Translations under genes and position numbers: made by a program
NCBI GenBank assembly: GCA_035301625.1
Contig: DATGTW010000115.1
Coordinates: 1 to 7,038, forward strand
Source: Paenalcaligenes sp035301625
GTDB lineage: Bacteria > Pseudomonadota > Gammaproteobacteria > Burkholderiales > Burkholderiaceae_B
Direction of reading: 5' to 3'
DNA length: 7,038 nt
In this document: positions 5,861-7,038 of the stretch, in pieces
Layout: the number at the start of each line of letters is the position of its first letter
How positions within the stretch are numbered: position 1 is the first letter of the stretch
Notes under the pieces: generated by a model
What the model saw: only the letters and a program-made list of their open reading frames with translations
Databases searched by the model: none
What the model was told of the DNA's origin: nothing

Positions 5861-6883
5861 TCATACGCTAGCGTTGCGGCTTAGGGCATTGGACAACATC
5901 CGTGCAGTAATGTCTACTATGGGGATAACTTTCTCGTACGCCATACGCGAAGGTCCGATCACCCCTAATGTCCCTACGACTCGGTTACCTACCCCATAGG
6001 GCGCCGTCACCACAGAAACATCATCCATAGGCACTAAATTAGAATCACCCCCAATATATATCTGCACCCCTTGAGCCTGAGAAGAAATATCCAGCAAATG
6101 CAAAAGATCGGTTTTTTTCTCGAACAATAGAAACAGTTGCCGCAAGCGATCCATGTCAGCAGTCATATCATCGACGCTAAGCAATTTGTTCTCGCCGGCA
6201 ATTACTACTGATTCAGATTCGTCCTCGGCTGTGCTGACACTGGTCTCGACGGCTGCCTTCATCAGGCGGGTGATGTCCTCACGCAGCGAACTAAGCTGCC
6301 CTGACAACAAAGCCCGCACGTCACTAAATGAACGACCAGAAAAATGCTCATTAAAAAAATTGCTGGCCTCAATGAGCTCGGATTCTTTGTATTCACGAGG
6401 AACAAAAAGAATGCGGTTCTGAACATCGCCGTCCGGAGTCACGATAATCAACAGCACTCTTTTTCCGGATAAGCGGATAAACTCGATTTGATGAAATGTC
6501 TGGGCTCGCTTGGGGGCCAACACCACACCCGCAAACTGCGATAAATTAGACAAGACATCTGCTGCACTGGAAACTGCCCGCAAGGGCTCTTCGGGCGGGA
6601 GATGCAAGGGGAAATCAAAGGCATCTGGCTGCTCGTACTGATGGACAGCCAGCAAGCCGTCGACAAAGATTCGGTAGCCTCGGGGCGTCGGTACGCGCCC
6701 AGCTGATGTGTGAGGGCTTTGAATCAGGCCAAGCTCTTCGAGGTCTGCCATGACATTACGGATGGTTGCCGGGGATAAATCAAATACCCGCGACAAAGTT
6801 CGCGAGCCTACAGGCTGACCATCGCTGATATAGCGCTCAATCAACGCCTTGAGTAACTGACTTGATCGTTCATCTAAGAGCAT
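5861..6883 (-). CDS. hrcA: Heat-inducible transcription repressor HrcA
   Basis: Repressor that binds CIRCE operators (known consensus TTAGCACTC, 9 bases, GAGTGCTAA) and depends on GroEL for activity. From the ATG at 6883 it is 340 aa, a normal family length. Residues 1-75 form the winged helix-turn-helix, including LIERYISDGQPVGSRTLS and LSPATIRNVMADLEELGLI, followed by HTSAGRVPTPRGYRIFVD. The central GAF-like and C-terminal dimer regions include GEN around the middle insert and YGVGNRVVGTLGVIGPSRMAYEKVIPIV near the end in broken form. A TTG at 6904 would add seven residues but has no ribosome site, and the family normally starts close to the MLLDERSS position. A weak GGA lies 4 bases before the ATG. 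It is divergent from nadK, a common betaproteobacterial arrangement. Confidence 0.97.
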   Translation of the reverse strand: MLLDERSSQLLKALIERYISDGQPVGSRTLSRVFDLSPATIRNVMADLEELGLIQSPHTSAGRVPTPRGYRIFVDGLLAVHQYEQPDAFDFPLHLPPEEPLRAVSSAADVLSNLSQFAGVVLAPKRAQTFHQIEFIRLSGKRVLLIIVTPDGDVQNRILFVPREYKESELIEASNFFNEHFSGRSFSDVRALLSGQLSSLREDITRLMKAAVETSVSTAEDESESVVIAGENKLLSVDDMTADMDRLRQLFLLFEKKTDLLHLLDISSQAQGVQIYIGGDSNLVPMDDVSVVTAPYGVGNRVVGTLGVIGPSRMAYEKVIPIVDITARMLSNALSRNASV

Positions 6884-6995
6884 GTTTTCCACAAATCGGG
6901 TCAATGTTGTGACACAGGTTGTTGCACCACAATCTCACTATGAAGTAACTTATATTTTAACCATACATACATCTGATCATAAGGTATTTTGCCTC
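6884..6995. promoter_or_regulatory. Divergent hrcA-nadK promoter region
   Basis: This 112-base AT-rich gap must hold promoters for both genes. Around 6949-6960 an AT block offers -10-like hexamers on both strands: TATATT (6951-6956) for nadK and TAAAAT (6959-6954, minus) for hrcA, the latter with a poor -35 TTATGA (6982-6977) at 17 bases. Nearer hrcA there is a perfect 9-base palindrome TGTGACACA (6908-6916) and a wider TTGTG/CACAA pair (6907-6911 and 6928-6932). No CIRCE and no sigma-32 motif are visible. Promoter positions are weakly supported. Confidence 0.4.
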
Positions 6996-7038
6996 ATGCA
7001 TTTCAAAACGGTCGCCTTAGTGGGTCGCTATCAGGATA
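6996..7038 (+). CDS. nadK: NAD kinase, N-terminal fragment cut by the window edge
   Basis: Only the first 14 codons are present, reading MHFKTVALVGRYQD. This resembles the N-terminus of betaproteobacterial NAD kinases, where the motif VALIGRYQD or similar opens the protein. The enzyme phosphorylates NAD to NADP in the cytoplasm. The location, divergent from hrcA, matches the usual neighbourhood and supports the call. AAGG at 6981-6984 lies 11 bases upstream, a rather long spacing. Catalytic motifs lie beyond the window, so the identification rests on a short peptide plus context. Confidence 0.75.
   Translation, partial: MHFKTVALVGRYQD

Overview
The window reads as chromosomal core sequence from a betaproteobacterium, most likely Burkholderiales and probably Alcaligenaceae-like. 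This rests on protein similarity recalled from known families, the conserved gene neighbourhood (hrcA divergent from nadK, hemH behind hrcA, then grpE-dnaK-dnaJ) and roughly balanced GC. The genus cannot be resolved from this sequence. Coding density is high. I see no mobile element, tRNA, rRNA, CRISPR array or other sign of transfer.

Layout from right to left, following the minus-strand genes. A nadK fragment starts at 6996 on the plus strand and runs off the right edge. A 112-base AT-rich divergent intergenic region separates it from hrcA (6883 to 5861, minus). Next come hemH (5793 to 4741) and a gamma-class carbonic anhydrase homologue (4719 to 4159), then a 159-base gap holding a large hairpin and a sigma-32-type promoter. 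grpE (best start 3999, ending 3340) follows. A 117-base gap then holds a near-perfect sigma-32 promoter and an interrupted palindrome in the dnaK leader, before dnaK (3222 to 1297). A 113-base gap with two hairpins precedes dnaJ (1183 to 47). The last 46 bases at the left edge hold nothing I can assign.

Functionally, GrpE (nucleotide exchange), DnaK (Hsp70) and DnaJ (Hsp40) form one chaperone machine. Its genes appear to be driven by two separate heat-shock promoters, one for grpE onward and one for dnaK onward. HrcA is the classical repressor of heat-shock genes, but I found no CIRCE operator anywhere in the window. The local chaperone genes therefore look sigma-32 controlled, and HrcA probably acts on targets elsewhere, such as groESL. 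hemH and the carbonic anhydrase homologue look co-transcribed with hrcA or from nearby promoters, and have no direct biochemical link to the chaperones.

There is no strong candidate here for an undescribed biological system. The points worth a second look are regulatory: the palindrome in the dnaK leader, the Shine-Dalgarno-less dnaJ start with a hairpin where the ribosome site should be, the dnaK-dnaJ hairpin, and two start sites where the longest open frame overcalls the N-terminus (grpE and hrcA).
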